DNA from: Ruminococcaceae bacterium UBA2656 | GTDB lineage: Bacteria > Bacillota > Clostridia > Oscillospirales > Acutalibacteraceae | Direction of reading: 5' to 3' | DNA length: 19,567 nucleotides | Assembly: GCA_002359465.1 (NCBI GenBank) | Contig: DENA01000014.1 | Location: forward strand, 1 to 19,567 | Shown: positions 6,531 through 14,707 of the stretch, in pieces | Numbering within the stretch: the first letter of the stretch is position 1 | How the letters are laid out: each line of letters begins with the position of its first letter | Notes under the pieces: model-generated | The model's database searches: none | Seen by the model: only the letters and a program-made list of their open reading frames with translations | Told to the model about the DNA's origin: nothing | Made by a program: the position numbers and the translations under genes

Positions 6531-8036
6531 ATGGAAGAATACAGGCTGGAAATCAGACACCTGCATAAAAGGTTTACAGGCGTCTATGCAATAAAAGATG
6601 TGAGCTTTAAGGTCGGTCCGGGTGAAGTTCATGCCATTGTTGGAGAAAACGGAGCGGGAAAATCCACTCTGATGAAAATGATTAACGGGGAATTAATCCC
6701 GAACGAGGGTGAGATTCTTCACAATGGACAGCCAATTGCCCCGCGCAGTGTAGCGGAGGCGAAAAAGCTCGGCATTGCCATGATTCATCAGGAGCTGTCC
6801 TCCCTTGCCAATATGACAATCGCCCAGAACCTGTTTCTGGGCCATGAAGAATGCTTCGGCAGGTCTTCGTTTGTAAAGAAAAAACAGATGAACGAGGAAG
6901 CCCGCCGGATTCTGAAAGAATACGACATGCCGCTGGACCCCAATACATTGGTTGGAAACCTGAGTGTGGCACAGACACAGATGATTGAAATCATCAAGGC
7001 AGTCCGCGCGAACGCCGACATTGTGATTATGGACGAGCCGACTTCTTCCCTTTCCAGCAAAGAAGCGGAAAAGCTTTTTCAGATTATCAGGGAACTAAGC
7101 AGTAAAAACGTCTCTATCATTTATATATCACACCGTCTGGAAGAAATTCTTGACATTTCCGATTCCATCACCGTCCTGCGGGACGGTCAGTATATTGAAA
7201 CGCTGGACGCCGGCACGGTTTCGCAGGAAAGGCTTGTGGAGCTGATGGTCGGCAGAACGCTGGACAACATTTATCCGAAGGAAGAGGCCTCCATTACGGA
7301 CGTCGCGCTTGAAGTAAAGAACCTGAACCGAAAAGGCGTATTCGATGATGTGTCCTTCCAGGTTCACAAAGGAGAAATTCTCGGGATATCCGGCCTGATG
7401 GGTGCGGGCCGCAGTGAAATAGCCCGCGCGATTTTCGGCATTGACAAACTGGACGGCGGTTCCGTTCTGATCGACGGACAGGAAGTCAAAATCAAGTCGC
7501 CGAAAGACGCGATCAAAAACAAACTGGCCATGGTCAGCGAGGACAGAAAGCTGTACGGCCTTGTCCTCTGCCGTTCCATAAAGGAAAACATCTCGCTCCC
7601 GAATCTGTGGAACCTGTTTAAGGGGCTGTTCATCCGTTCCGGCAAGGAAATACAGGAAGTCAGCGAGCTGAAAAAAATTCTGGGCATTAAATGCTTCAGC
7701 ATCAACGTAAACACCGAGACGCTCAGCGGTGGAAACCAGCAGAAGGTCGTCCTTGCGAAGTGGCTGCTTTCCAAACCCAAAATTTTAATTCTGGACGAAC
7801 CGACCAGAGGAATAGACGTGGGCTCTAAATTTGAGATCTACAAACTGATCTCCCAGCTTGCAAAAGAAGGAATAGCAATTGTCATGATCTCGTCGGAGCT
7901 TCCTGAAATCATAGGAATGAGCGACAGGGTGCTGGTGGTCTCCCACGGTAAAATCTCCGGGGAATTCCTTCGTAACGACATTACAAGCGGCAATGTAACA
8001 CAAAAAGAATTACTTCAAAGCGCTTTAAAAATATAA
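6531..8036 (+). CDS. rbsA: Ribose-type sugar ABC transporter, duplicated ATP-binding protein
   Basis: Energises import by the permease and binding protein encoded just downstream. The 501-aa length fits the tandem-ATPase RbsA/MglA/XylG family. The first half has Walker A GENGAGKST (38-46), a weak signature region NLSVAQTQ, Walker B IVIMDEPT (164-171) and switch His201. The second half has the usual degenerate Walker A (SGLMGAGRSE), a canonical LSGGNQQK signature and Walker B LILDEPTRGID. I chose ATG 6531, which has aaaggggga 8 nt upstream; an in-frame GTG at 6474 would lie upstream of that site. It is the first gene of the rightward operon, behind a strong promoter and operator. Substrate is unknown; the symbol marks the family, not proven ribose transport. 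Confidence 0.93.
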   Translation: MEEYRLEIRHLHKRFTGVYAIKDVSFKVGPGEVHAIVGENGAGKSTLMKMINGELIPNEGEILHNGQPIAPRSVAEAKKLGIAMIHQELSSLANMTIAQNLFLGHEECFGRSSFVKKKQMNEEARRILKEYDMPLDPNTLVGNLSVAQTQMIEIIKAVRANADIVIMDEPTSSLSSKEAEKLFQIIRELSSKNVSIIYISHRLEEILDISDSITVLRDGQYIETLDAGTVSQERLVELMVGRTLDNIYPKEEASITDVALEVKNLNRKGVFDDVSFQVHKGEILGISGLMGAGRSEIARAIFGIDKLDGGSVLIDGQEVKIKSPKDAIKNKLAMVSEDRKLYGLVLCRSIKENISLPNLWNLFKGLFIRSGKEIQEVSELKKILGIKCFSINVNTETLSGGNQQKVVLAKWLLSKPKILILDEPTRGIDVGSKFEIYKLISQLAKEGIAIVMISSELPEIIGMSDRVLVVSHGKISGEFLRNDITSGNVTQKELLQSALKI

Positions 8037-8052
8037 ATTTGGAGGTAATAAA

Positions 8053-8991
8053 ATGGAGTCCCGAAAAATTGACACGATGGCTTTAGTAAAAAAATACGGC
8101 ATCTTTATCGTATTAGTAACATTGTGGGTTGTTTTCAGTCTTTCCTCTTCCACTTTCAGAACTGCGGACAACTTCTCCAATATTCTCAGACAGGTTTCCA
8201 CCAACGGCATTATCGCGGTTGGTATGACGTTTATCATTATGGTCGGTGGAATTGATCTTTCCGTTGGTTCACAGGTGGCCGTGGCGGGCGTCATCGGCGG
8301 CAGCATTCTGGTTGCCAATCCGGGCAATACCGTATTTGCGGTAATCGCCTCCGTTGTCGTCTGCTGCCTGTTCGGTGTAATGAACGGGTTCTTTGTCGCC
8401 AAAGGAAAAGTTCCCGCGTTCATTGTCACCCTTGCCACGATGACTATGGCCAGAGGATTCGCTTATGTCTACTCCGACGGCAAGCCCTATACCCTGAAAT
8501 CCCCCAATTTCAACCTGATCGGCAAGGGAAACACACCGATCATCATCTTTATCGTGATCGTCATTCTCGCCCACATCCTGCTTTCCCAGACAAAGTTCGG
8601 CAGATATGTTTACGCAACAGGCGGCAATGAAGACGCGGCTTCCGCTTCCGGCGTCAATGTAAAATCCATTTTAATGCGAGTCTACATCCTGTGCGGCGTA
8701 CTCACGGGCATTGCCGGCGTCATTCTCGCCGCCAGAACCAATTCCGGGCAGCCTGCGGTAGGTCAGGGCTATGAACTGGACGCAATCGCGGCTGTCGTGA
8801 TCGGCGGAACCAGCATGACGGGCGGAAGCGGGACCATACTGGGCACACTGGTAGGCGTCCTGATTATCGGGACCCTGAACAACGGTCTGAACCTGATGGA
8901 TGTTTCCTCCTATTATCAGATGATTGTAAAGGGCATTATCATTCTCGGCGCCGTCTTCTTTGATTTGAAATCAAAGAAAGCGGCAAAATAA
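8053..8991 (+). CDS. rbsC: Ribose-type sugar ABC transporter permease
   Basis: Integral membrane channel of the importer, family BPD_transp_2, 312 aa. Hydrophobic segments run through almost the whole chain starting at about residue 15, with roughly eight to ten membrane helices. Family landmarks are MTFIIMVGGIDLSVGS (about 58-73), the cytoplasmic coupling segment TKFGRYVYATGGNEDAASASGV, and the C-terminal VIGGTSMTGGSGTILGTLVG. Start ATG has ggaggtaataaa directly upstream, 16 nt after the ATPase gene. It is cotranscribed with the binding protein that follows. Confidence 0.93.
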   Translation: MESRKIDTMALVKKYGIFIVLVTLWVVFSLSSSTFRTADNFSNILRQVSTNGIIAVGMTFIIMVGGIDLSVGSQVAVAGVIGGSILVANPGNTVFAVIASVVVCCLFGVMNGFFVAKGKVPAFIVTLATMTMARGFAYVYSDGKPYTLKSPNFNLIGKGNTPIIIFIVIVILAHILLSQTKFGRYVYATGGNEDAASASGVNVKSILMRVYILCGVLTGIAGVILAARTNSGQPAVGQGYELDAIAAVVIGGTSMTGGSGTILGTLVGVLIIGTLNNGLNLMDVSSYYQMIVKGIIILGAVFFDLKSKKAAK

Positions 8992-9013
8992 TCGCGGGTT
9001 ATCGTTTGTCAAA

Positions 9014-9034
9014 TACAGCAAACCATTTGCTGTA
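9014..9034 (+). other. Intergenic hairpin between permease and binding-protein genes
   Basis: TACAGCAAA (9014-9022) pairs perfectly with TTTGCTGTA (9026-9034) around a 3-nt loop in the 66-bp gap, ending 23 bp before the next start codon. There is no T-run, so it is more likely an mRNA-stabilising or processing stem than a terminator. Confidence 0.6.
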
Positions 9035-9057
9035 GTAAATAAAAAGGAGTTATTGAA

Positions 9058-10050
9058 ATGAAAAGAATCAGAAAAATTTTCTCAGCATTACTGGCACTTT
9101 CCATCTGCATCGGTGTAACCGCATGCTCGGCAAAAACAGATACGGCCACCTCCAGCGCGGCTGCTTCCGCAGCTGCAGAAAGCGCAACCAGCAAATCCGG
9201 CACATATAAAATCGGCGTATTAATGAAAACAATGTCCGACACCTACTCCAATAAACTGGGAGAGGCAATCAAGGCGTACGCAGCAAAGACCTATCCCGAT
9301 GTTGAACTGTATCTGGTGGATGCACAGGCAGATATCAACAAGCAAATTGCACAGGCGGAAGACTTAATTGCCAAGAAAGTCAATGTCATTGTCCTGAACG
9401 CGCAGGATGCCGACGGCTCCGCTCAGGTGCTCACACTTGCTAAAGACGCAAACATTCCTGTGGTCGAAGTCAACACCCGCACAAATTCAGAAGATTTCAA
9501 AGCTTATGTCGGCTCCAACGATGAAGAAGCCGGTCAGATCATGGGCAAATATGTTCTTGAGAAGCTCGGCAACAAAGGCGACGTCGCCCTTCTCGAAGGC
9601 AACATGGGCCAGAGCGCTCAGATTCTGAGACGCAAAGGACTAGACGGCACCATTCTGGCAAACAAAGACATCAAACTGGTAGCAGAGCTTTCTGCCGACT
9701 GGGCCAGAGACAAGGCAATGTCCACCACGGAAGACTGGCTCGGCAAATACAAGAGCCTGAAAGCAATCCTCTGTGAGAATGACGATATGGCAATGGGCGC
9801 TTTGGAAGCCGCAGAGGCTGCCGGCCGCAAAGATCTTGTTATTGTCGGTGTCGACGCGATTCCCGATGCTCTTCAGGCCGTTTCCGACGGCAGACTCTCC
9901 GGTACTGTCCTGCAGGATGCAGCCGGACAGGCCAGCAAATCAATGGATGTAGCTTATAAAGTGGCAAAGGGCGAAACTGTTGAAAAAGAGAACATCGTAC
10001 CCTTCCAGCTGATTACAAAGGACAATGTTGCAAAATATCTTGGCAAATAA
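9058..10050 (+). CDS. rbsB: Ribose-type sugar-binding lipoprotein of the ABC importer
   Basis: Extracytoplasmic receptor that delivers the sugar to the permease. The 330-aa precursor has a basic start, a hydrophobic h-region and the lipobox VTAC with lipidated Cys23, then an Ala/Ser/Thr-rich linker to about residue 46. Residues 50-328 are a type 1 periplasmic-binding fold (Peripla_BP_4): YKIGVLMKTMSD at the start, ADINKQIAQAEDLIAKKVN, then VVEVNTRTN and, near the end, ENDDMAMGALEAAEAAG, VGVDAIPDAL and GTVLQDAAGQA. Its mRNA is bracketed by hairpins at 9014-9034 and 10068-10096, a layout expected to raise its level over the membrane subunits. Ligand cannot be assigned by eye. Confidence 0.93.
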   Translation: MKRIRKIFSALLALSICIGVTACSAKTDTATSSAAASAAAESATSKSGTYKIGVLMKTMSDTYSNKLGEAIKAYAAKTYPDVELYLVDAQADINKQIAQAEDLIAKKVNVIVLNAQDADGSAQVLTLAKDANIPVVEVNTRTNSEDFKAYVGSNDEEAGQIMGKYVLEKLGNKGDVALLEGNMGQSAQILRRKGLDGTILANKDIKLVAELSADWARDKAMSTTEDWLGKYKSLKAILCENDDMAMGALEAAEAAGRKDLVIVGVDAIPDALQAVSDGRLSGTVLQDAAGQASKSMDVAYKVAKGETVEKENIVPFQLITKDNVAKYLGK

Positions 10051-10067
10051 TTGAATCCATTCGGAAA

Positions 10068-10096
10068 GAAGGGCATGGTTTTACACCATGCCCTTC
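10068..10096 (+). terminator. Strong hairpin after the binding-protein gene (partial terminator)
   Basis: GAAGGGCATGG (10068-10078) pairs perfectly over 11 bp with CCATGCCCTTC (10086-10096), loop ttttaca. Only a poor T-stretch (gatctgttt) follows, so read-through into the PHP gene is likely. Such stems after binding-protein genes commonly block 3' decay. Confidence 0.65.
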
Positions 10097-10127
10097 GATC
10101 TGTTTCAATGTGAAAGGGAGTACCTCA

Positions 10128-10955
10128 ATGGTCGGAGATTTACATACTCACAGCAGAAAATCGGACGGCTCCATGTATGTGGAAGACATTGTCGCCTACG
10201 CCAAACGGGTGAAGCTGGATTATCTGGCACTGACGGACCACGACACCATGGCCGGTGTGCCGATTGCAATGGAAGCGGGAGAAAAGCTCGGCGTTCAAAT
10301 CATTCCGGGCGTGGAGATTTCCACCAAGGATTATCAGCGCGGCCGGCCGGTTCACATGCTCTGCTACTTTCCAAAGGATACGGACACTTTGCAGGAGGAG
10401 CTGAATAAGACCCTGCGAAGCCGGGCTGAAACCAAAAAGCAAATGATTGAAAAGATCATGAAGATCTATCCAATTACCTGGGAATACATCGCGCGCTTCA
10501 GCCGGGAAAGCGAATCGATTTACGAGTCCCACATCATGCAGGCGCTGGCCGACCACGGCTACACCAACACGGTTATCGGCAGCCTGAAGGACGACCTGAT
10601 CTCCAAAGGCGGCTCCTGCTATGTTCCGAACGCTTACCCGGACACGCGGGAAGTAATCCGGCTGATCCGTGACGTGGGCGGGCTTGCGGTGATTGCGCAT
10701 CCCGGTCAGTTCGATTCCCTTGAATTGTGCGCGGAGGTGGCGGAAAAAAAGGAAATCGCTGGGATTGAATACGCGCACCCGCGCAACGCGGAAGATGTAA
10801 AAGCGTCCATTAAAGACATCTGCACAAAATACGATTTAATCATGACCGGCGGGTCGGATTTCCACGGACAGTTTGCAAAATTTCCTCACCCGCTTGGCTC
10901 CTTTGTCACGCAGGGACTTGCCATTCAAAGACTGATTGACCTTTCAAAAACTTGA
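10128..10955 (+). CDS. PHP-domain metal-dependent phosphoesterase
   Basis: A hydrolase of the polymerase-and-histidinol-phosphatase family (COG0613, YciV/RNase AM-like), 275 aa, predicted to remove phosphate from a small phosphorylated molecule. Candidate metal ligands are in family order: His6 and His8 in DLHTHS, Asp13, His38 in TDHD, Glu63 in GVEIS, His76, His135, His191 in AHPGQF, and Asp244/His246 in GSDFHG, so the site appears complete. ATG 10128 is chosen because aaaggga lies 8 nt upstream; the in-frame GTG at 10110 overlaps that site. Known relatives act on 3',5'-nucleoside bisphosphates or on phosphoribosyl cyclic phosphates. Here it lies between a sugar importer and a sugar-phosphate epimerase, which suggests a sugar-phosphate substrate, but that is inference. 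Confidence 0.85.
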   Translation: MVGDLHTHSRKSDGSMYVEDIVAYAKRVKLDYLALTDHDTMAGVPIAMEAGEKLGVQIIPGVEISTKDYQRGRPVHMLCYFPKDTDTLQEELNKTLRSRAETKKQMIEKIMKIYPITWEYIARFSRESESIYESHIMQALADHGYTNTVIGSLKDDLISKGGSCYVPNAYPDTREVIRLIRDVGGLAVIAHPGQFDSLELCAEVAEKKEIAGIEYAHPRNAEDVKASIKDICTKYDLIMTGGSDFHGQFAKFPHPLGSFVTQGLAIQRLIDLSKT

Positions 10956-10984
10956 CCTGAACTATCTTCGCAGGAGGATTTATT

Positions 10985-11635
10985 ATGAAGAAATTAATCT
11001 GTCCGTCCATGATGTGCGCCGAATATGACTCCCTGGGAGAAGAAACCAGAAAGCTTGACGCAGCAGGGGCGGATATTTTTCATATTGATATCATGGACGG
11101 CAGCTTCGTTCCGAATTTCGGCATGGGCGTTCAGGATATGGCCTGTATCAGAAAAAACACGGAGAAGCCCCTCGATGTCCACCTTATGATAGACAATCCC
11201 GGCAATTATATCGAGCTGTTCGCCGGGCTGGGCGCCGACCTGATTCACATCCATCCCGAGTCGGACAGGCACCCCGCCAGAACGCTGGAAAAAATCAAAT
11301 CCCTTCAAAAGAAATCCGGCATCGCGGTCAACCCGGGCACCTCCCCTGAAACCATTCAGGAGCTGCTTCCATTGGTGGATTATGTGACGGTGATGACCGT
11401 AAATCCTGGATTTTCCGGACAGCAATATCTGGATTATGTAGACGATAAGATCAAACGTCTGGCACAGTTAAAAACGAAATATTCTTTCAGAATTCTGGTA
11501 GACGGGGCCGTTTCCCCGCAAAAAGTCGCGGAGCTGTCCAGAGCGGGCGTGGAAGGATTTGTTCTTGGTACCTCCGCGCTGTTCCGCAAAAAGGAAACCT
11601 ATCAAAAACTCATCAGCCAACTGAAAAATTGCTGA
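10985..11635 (+). CDS. Ribulose-phosphate 3-epimerase family protein, AlsE-like
   Basis: Epimerises a ketose phosphate at C3 in the cytoplasm. The 216-aa TIM barrel has the metal/acid-base set His33 and Asp35 (FHIDIMDG), His66 (DVHLM) and Asp173 (LVDGAV), and the phosphate-binding GTSALF near the end. Several choices resemble D-allulose-6-phosphate 3-epimerase rather than housekeeping Rpe: PSMMC at 7-11, KPLDVHLM, HIHPES where Rpe usually has H-x-E, and VMTVNPGFSGQ. The site aggagg precedes the ATG, 29 nt after the PHP gene. As the last gene of the importer operon it probably feeds the imported sugar into fructose 6-phosphate or the pentose phosphate pathway. A plain rpe remains possible. Confidence 0.82.
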   Translation: MKKLICPSMMCAEYDSLGEETRKLDAAGADIFHIDIMDGSFVPNFGMGVQDMACIRKNTEKPLDVHLMIDNPGNYIELFAGLGADLIHIHPESDRHPARTLEKIKSLQKKSGIAVNPGTSPETIQELLPLVDYVTVMTVNPGFSGQQYLDYVDDKIKRLAQLKTKYSFRILVDGAVSPQKVAELSRAGVEGFVLGTSALFRKKETYQKLISQLKNC

Positions 11636-11642
11636 ACTTCGT

Positions 11643-11689
11643 TGAATTTTACTTGAAAGCCGCGCCGTACAATGGTAAACTATTATAAT
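11643..11689 (+). promoter_or_regulatory. Possible promoter region of gtrA-glyS
   Basis: Two weak options lie in the 79-bp gap after the epimerase gene: TTGAAT (11643) with TACAAT (11668-11673) at 19-bp spacing, and a consensus TATAAT (11684-11689) without a convincing -35. No terminator is visible after the epimerase gene, so read-through from the sugar operon is possible. Confidence 0.35.
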
Positions 11690-11714
11690 ATCAGTAAATG
11701 GCGGTGTTAATACT

Positions 11715-12143
11715 TTGGATAAGCTGAAAAAGTTGTGGCGCTTTCTGACAACGCCCGAAATGATCTCCTATATTTTTTTCGGCGTGCTTACCACAGCCGT
11801 TAACGTCGTAAGCTACGGGCTTCTTCGTCCGGTAATTCACTGGAACGCGCGCTGGGATGTGCTGACGGCAAACACCATCGCATGGGTTCTTTCGGTGGCT
11901 TTTGCGTTTATCACCAACAAGCTTTTCGTATTTCAGAGCAAAAGCTTTGCCGCAAAGCTTTTCTGGAGGGAACTTTCCACGTTTGTTGGCGCCCGCCTTT
12001 TGTCGCTCGGCGTGGACTCGCTGGGCATGCTGCTCATGGTGAATGTGCTGGCGTGGAACGACTGGCTGGCTAAAATTATTATGAACATCATCGTTATTAT
12101 CATGAATTATGTGCTTAGCAAGATGATTATCTTTAAAAAATAA
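11715..12143 (+). CDS. GtrA-family small membrane protein
   Basis: A 142-aa protein with four predicted membrane helices at about 17-37, 48-68, 85-110 and 119-139, the GtrA/DPMS layout. Landmarks are SYIFFGVLTTAVN in helix 1, WVLSVAFAFITNKLFVF in helix 2 and a C-terminal NYVLSKMIIFKK. Members are thought to move polyprenyl-linked sugars across the membrane in cell-surface polysaccharide or teichoic-acid glycosylation. The start is TTG with a poor ribosome site (ggcggtg); the next in-frame ATG (residue 16) would cut into the region just before helix 1. It lies 41 nt before glycyl-tRNA synthetase and is probably cotranscribed with it. No partner glycosyltransferase is next to it. Confidence 0.85.
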   Translation: MDKLKKLWRFLTTPEMISYIFFGVLTTAVNVVSYGLLRPVIHWNARWDVLTANTIAWVLSVAFAFITNKLFVFQSKSFAAKLFWRELSTFVGARLLSLGVDSLGMLLMVNVLAWNDWLAKIIMNIIVIIMNYVLSKMIIFKK

Positions 12144-12184
12144 TGGAGCGCAGCCAGCGCCCCTGATTATGGAGGAAGTAAAAC

Positions 12185-13558
12185 ATGTTGGCAACTGAAA
12201 AAACGATGGACAAAATTGTCGCTCTGTGTAAAAACCGCGGGTTTGTTTACTCTGGAAGCGAAATCTACGGCGGCCTGTCAAACACATGGGACTACGGCCC
12301 GCTCGGCGTTGAATTTAAAAATAACGTAAAACGCGCGTGGCAGAAAAAATTTGTGCAGGAAAGCCCGTACAATGTGGGGCTGGACACCGCGATTCTGATG
12401 AACCCGCAGGTCTGGGTGGCTTCGGGCCATGTGGGCGGCTTTTCCGACCCGCTGATGGACTGCCGCGACTGCAAAACCCGCCACCGCGCGGACAAGCTGA
12501 TTGAAGACGCCGGCGGCGACGCGAACGGCATGACCTTCGACCAAATGGCCGCGTACATCAAAGAGCACGACATCAAATGCCCGGAATGCGGTTCTTCCAA
12601 TTTCACCGACATCCGCAAATTCAACCTGATGTTCAAGACCTTTCAGGGCGTAACGGAAGACGCCAAAAACGAGATTTTTCTCCGTCCGGAAACAGCGCAG
12701 GGCATTTTTGTTAACTTTGCCAATATTCAGCGCACCACCCGCCGCAAAGTGCCGTTTGGCGTTGCGCAGATCGGCAAAAGCTTCCGCAATGAAATTACGC
12801 CGGGCAACTTTACGTTCCGCACACGCGAATTTGAACAGATGGAGCTTGAATTCTTCTGCAAGCCGGACACGGACCTTGACTGGTTTTATTACTGGAAGGA
12901 CTACTGTAAGAAGTGGCTGCTGGATTTGGGCATGACACAGGAGAACATGCGCCTGCGCGACCATGAGCAGGAGGAACTGTCCTTCTATTCCAAGGCTACC
13001 ACCGATATTGAATACCTGTTCCCGTTCGGCTGGGGTGAGCTTTGGGGCATCGCCGACCGGACCAATTATGACCTGACACAGCATCAGAACCACTCCGGCA
13101 AGAGCCTTGAATATTTTGACCCCGAGACAAACGAGCGGTACATTCCCTATGTTGTCGAGCCGTCGCTCGGCGCCGACCGCGTTGCCCTGGCATTCCTCTG
13201 CGACGCTTACGACGAAGAAAAGATCGACGAAAAGGATACGCGGGTCGTCATGAGGCTGCACCCCGCGCTGGCTCCCTACAAGGCCGCCGTGCTTCCCCTT
13301 TCCAAGAAGCTGAACGACAAGGCTCAGGAAATCAGCGCGCAGCTTGCGAAGCAGTTCATGGTGGATTACGACGACGCCGGCTCCATCGGCAAACGGTACC
13401 GCCGCCAGGATGAAATCGGCACGCCGTTCTGCATCACCTATGATTTTGACAGCGAAAACGACGGCTGTGTGACCGTGCGCGACCGAGACACCATGCTGCA
13501 GGAACGCATCGCGATATCCGATCTGACAAATTATATCCGTAACAAAATTGAATTTTAA
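12185..13558 (+). CDS. glyS: Glycyl-tRNA synthetase, single-chain (alpha2) type
   Basis: Charges tRNA-Gly with glycine. The 457-aa class II synthetase is of the homodimeric type found in many Gram-positives, unlike the alpha2beta2 GlyQS enzyme. Visible parts are the N-terminal [14 protein letters not shown] (28-41), a zinc-binding insertion with Cys93/Cys96 and Cys132/Cys135, motif 2 around [17 protein letters not shown] (200-216), motif 3 with GADR (329-332), and the anticodon-binding domain at about 360-455. The start ATG follows tggagg by 9 nt. I see no T-box leader in the 41-nt gap upstream. A bidirectional terminator closes the gene. Confidence 0.97.
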   Translation: MLATEKTMDKIVALCKNRGFVYSGSEIYGGLSNTWDYGPLGVEFKNNVKRAWQKKFVQESPYNVGLDTAILMNPQVWVASGHVGGFSDPLMDCRDCKTRHRADKLIEDAGGDANGMTFDQMAAYIKEHDIKCPECGSSNFTDIRKFNLMFKTFQGVTEDAKNEIFLRPETAQGIFVNFANIQRTTRRKVPFGVAQIGKSFRNEITPGNFTFRTREFEQMELEFFCKPDTDLDWFYYWKDYCKKWLLDLGMTQENMRLRDHEQEELSFYSKATTDIEYLFPFGWGELWGIADRTNYDLTQHQNHSGKSLEYFDPETNERYIPYVVEPSLGADRVALAFLCDAYDEEKIDEKDTRVVMRLHPALAPYKAAVLPLSKKLNDKAQEISAQLAKQFMVDYDDAGSIGKRYRRQDEIGTPFCITYDFDSENDGCVTVRDRDTMLQERIAISDLTNYIRNKIEF

Positions 13559-13572
13559 AATGATATCACAGC

Positions 13573-13614
13573 AAAAGCGGGCCGTTTCCCCAAACCGGGA
13601 AGCGGCCCGCTTTT
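13573..13614. terminator. Bidirectional terminator between glyS and the DUF4349 gene
   Basis: AAAAGCGGGCCG (13573-13584) pairs with CGGCCCGCTTTT (13603-13614), extended by six inner pairs including one G-U to an 18-bp stem with a 6-nt loop. A T-run ends the stem on both strands, and it lies between two convergent genes. Confidence 0.93.
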
Positions 13615-13626
13615 GACTTATACGAA

Positions 13627-14628
13627 CTATTTCTCTCCGGAACTCTCTTCTTCCTTCTCTTTTACAGGCAATGCTGAAGACTGATACGCAGCTTTTTCTG
13701 AATGCCTTCTCTTCCTGCGTAAAATATAGATAATCAAAACGGCTATCACCGCTAAAAGCAGAATGACGGGCGCCCCGCCCAGAAGGAACACCAGCAGACC
13801 TTCTCCGAACCCGCCGAGCGCGCGCAGAGAATCTTTAAACTGCTTTGCAATTTTTTCGCCGAGCGTGACCGGCGTTTTCTCAAGCTCCGTCGGCTTGACA
13901 ACCTCGTTCAGCTGAATAGAAACCGTGCTGAAATTAATCAGCGAATCGTACTGGCGGATGGTGCCGGTGTACTGCTCGATCTGATAATTGACATCCGCAA
14001 GCGCTTTTTCCAGCGCGATGATATCGGTGAGCGAGCCTGACTTTTTCAGAAGGGCAAGCAGCCTTTCCTGCTGGGTGCGCAGGCTTTTCAGCCGCGCCTG
14101 GGTATCATAATAGCCTTCGCTGATATTTTCGCTGGAACTGGTCAGATTCAGGATGCTGCCGATGGAACCCGCGCTGTTTTTAAACTGGCTGAGTTTTTCC
14201 TGCGGAATACGCAGGACATAATTGGCGCTGCGCAAATTCTGCTTCTCTATGCCGCTGCCCGTAACATTGGAATCCTGCACATAGCCGCCCAGCTGGGTGC
14301 AAAGGTTCTGAACCTTCTGTACGGAATCATCAAATTGCAGCGTTTCAATCTGATACGACAGCCGCTCAATAATTTTCTGGCTGGAAGCCGCCGCCAGCTG
14401 CCCGGCGGTCGGATTTGCGCCCGCCGCGCTGGCGGTGCTTTCCCCGTTCATCGGAGTATCGGCCATACCCGCCGCGGTGGAAGCGGTCCCCGCGTCCATT
14501 GCAACGGATTTCTGTTCGGTCGCCGCCTTATTCGCGGCGGAACCGCTTCCCCGTGAGGCACAGCCGCCAACAATCATTGCCGCAATCAGCAATCCGGCGA
14601 CCAGAGCAAAATATTTCCTGTTTCTCAT
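13627..14628 (-). CDS. DUF4349 domain lipoprotein
   Basis: A 333-aa membrane-anchored protein of unknown function. It has a signal peptide with lipobox VGGC (Cys23) and a Ser/Ala/Thr-rich linker to about residue 84. The DUF4349 domain at about 85-305 includes LSYQIETLQFDDSVQKV, GGYVQDSNVTG, YVLRIPQEKL, an amphipathic likely coiled-coil segment at 175-228 (DTQARLKSLRTQQERL, then ALADVNYQIEQY), and STVSIQLNE. A C-terminal membrane helix (about 283-303) is followed by a basic, charged tail. So it would be tethered at both ends with the middle outside the cell. It follows another lipoprotein gene by 79 nt, with gggaggaagg before its ATG. Family assignment is good; the role is not known. Confidence 0.88.
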   Translation of the reverse strand: MRNRKYFALVAGLLIAAMIVGGCASRGSGSAANKAATEQKSVAMDAGTASTAAGMADTPMNGESTASAAGANPTAGQLAAASSQKIIERLSYQIETLQFDDSVQKVQNLCTQLGGYVQDSNVTGSGIEKQNLRSANYVLRIPQEKLSQFKNSAGSIGSILNLTSSSENISEGYYDTQARLKSLRTQQERLLALLKKSGSLTDIIALEKALADVNYQIEQYTGTIRQYDSLINFSTVSIQLNEVVKPTELEKTPVTLGEKIAKQFKDSLRALGGFGEGLLVFLLGGAPVILLLAVIAVLIIYILRRKRRHSEKAAYQSSALPVKEKEEESSGEK

Positions 14629-14707
14629 TTCCTTCCTCCCTATGTTTAAATTTTATAGCAATTATAAAATCCATTTTTCCAGTTTCTTATTTGAAGCTGC
14701 TATAGAT

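Noticed and set aside
12144..12184. T-box leader for glycyl-tRNA synthetase
   Set aside because: The gap is only 41 nt with a small GC stem; no specifier or antiterminator elements fit, and none is seen upstream of gtrA.
12278..13261. Minus-strand open frame of 327 codons
   Set aside because: It is antisense to glycyl-tRNA synthetase and arises from GC-rich codon use; it has no family features.
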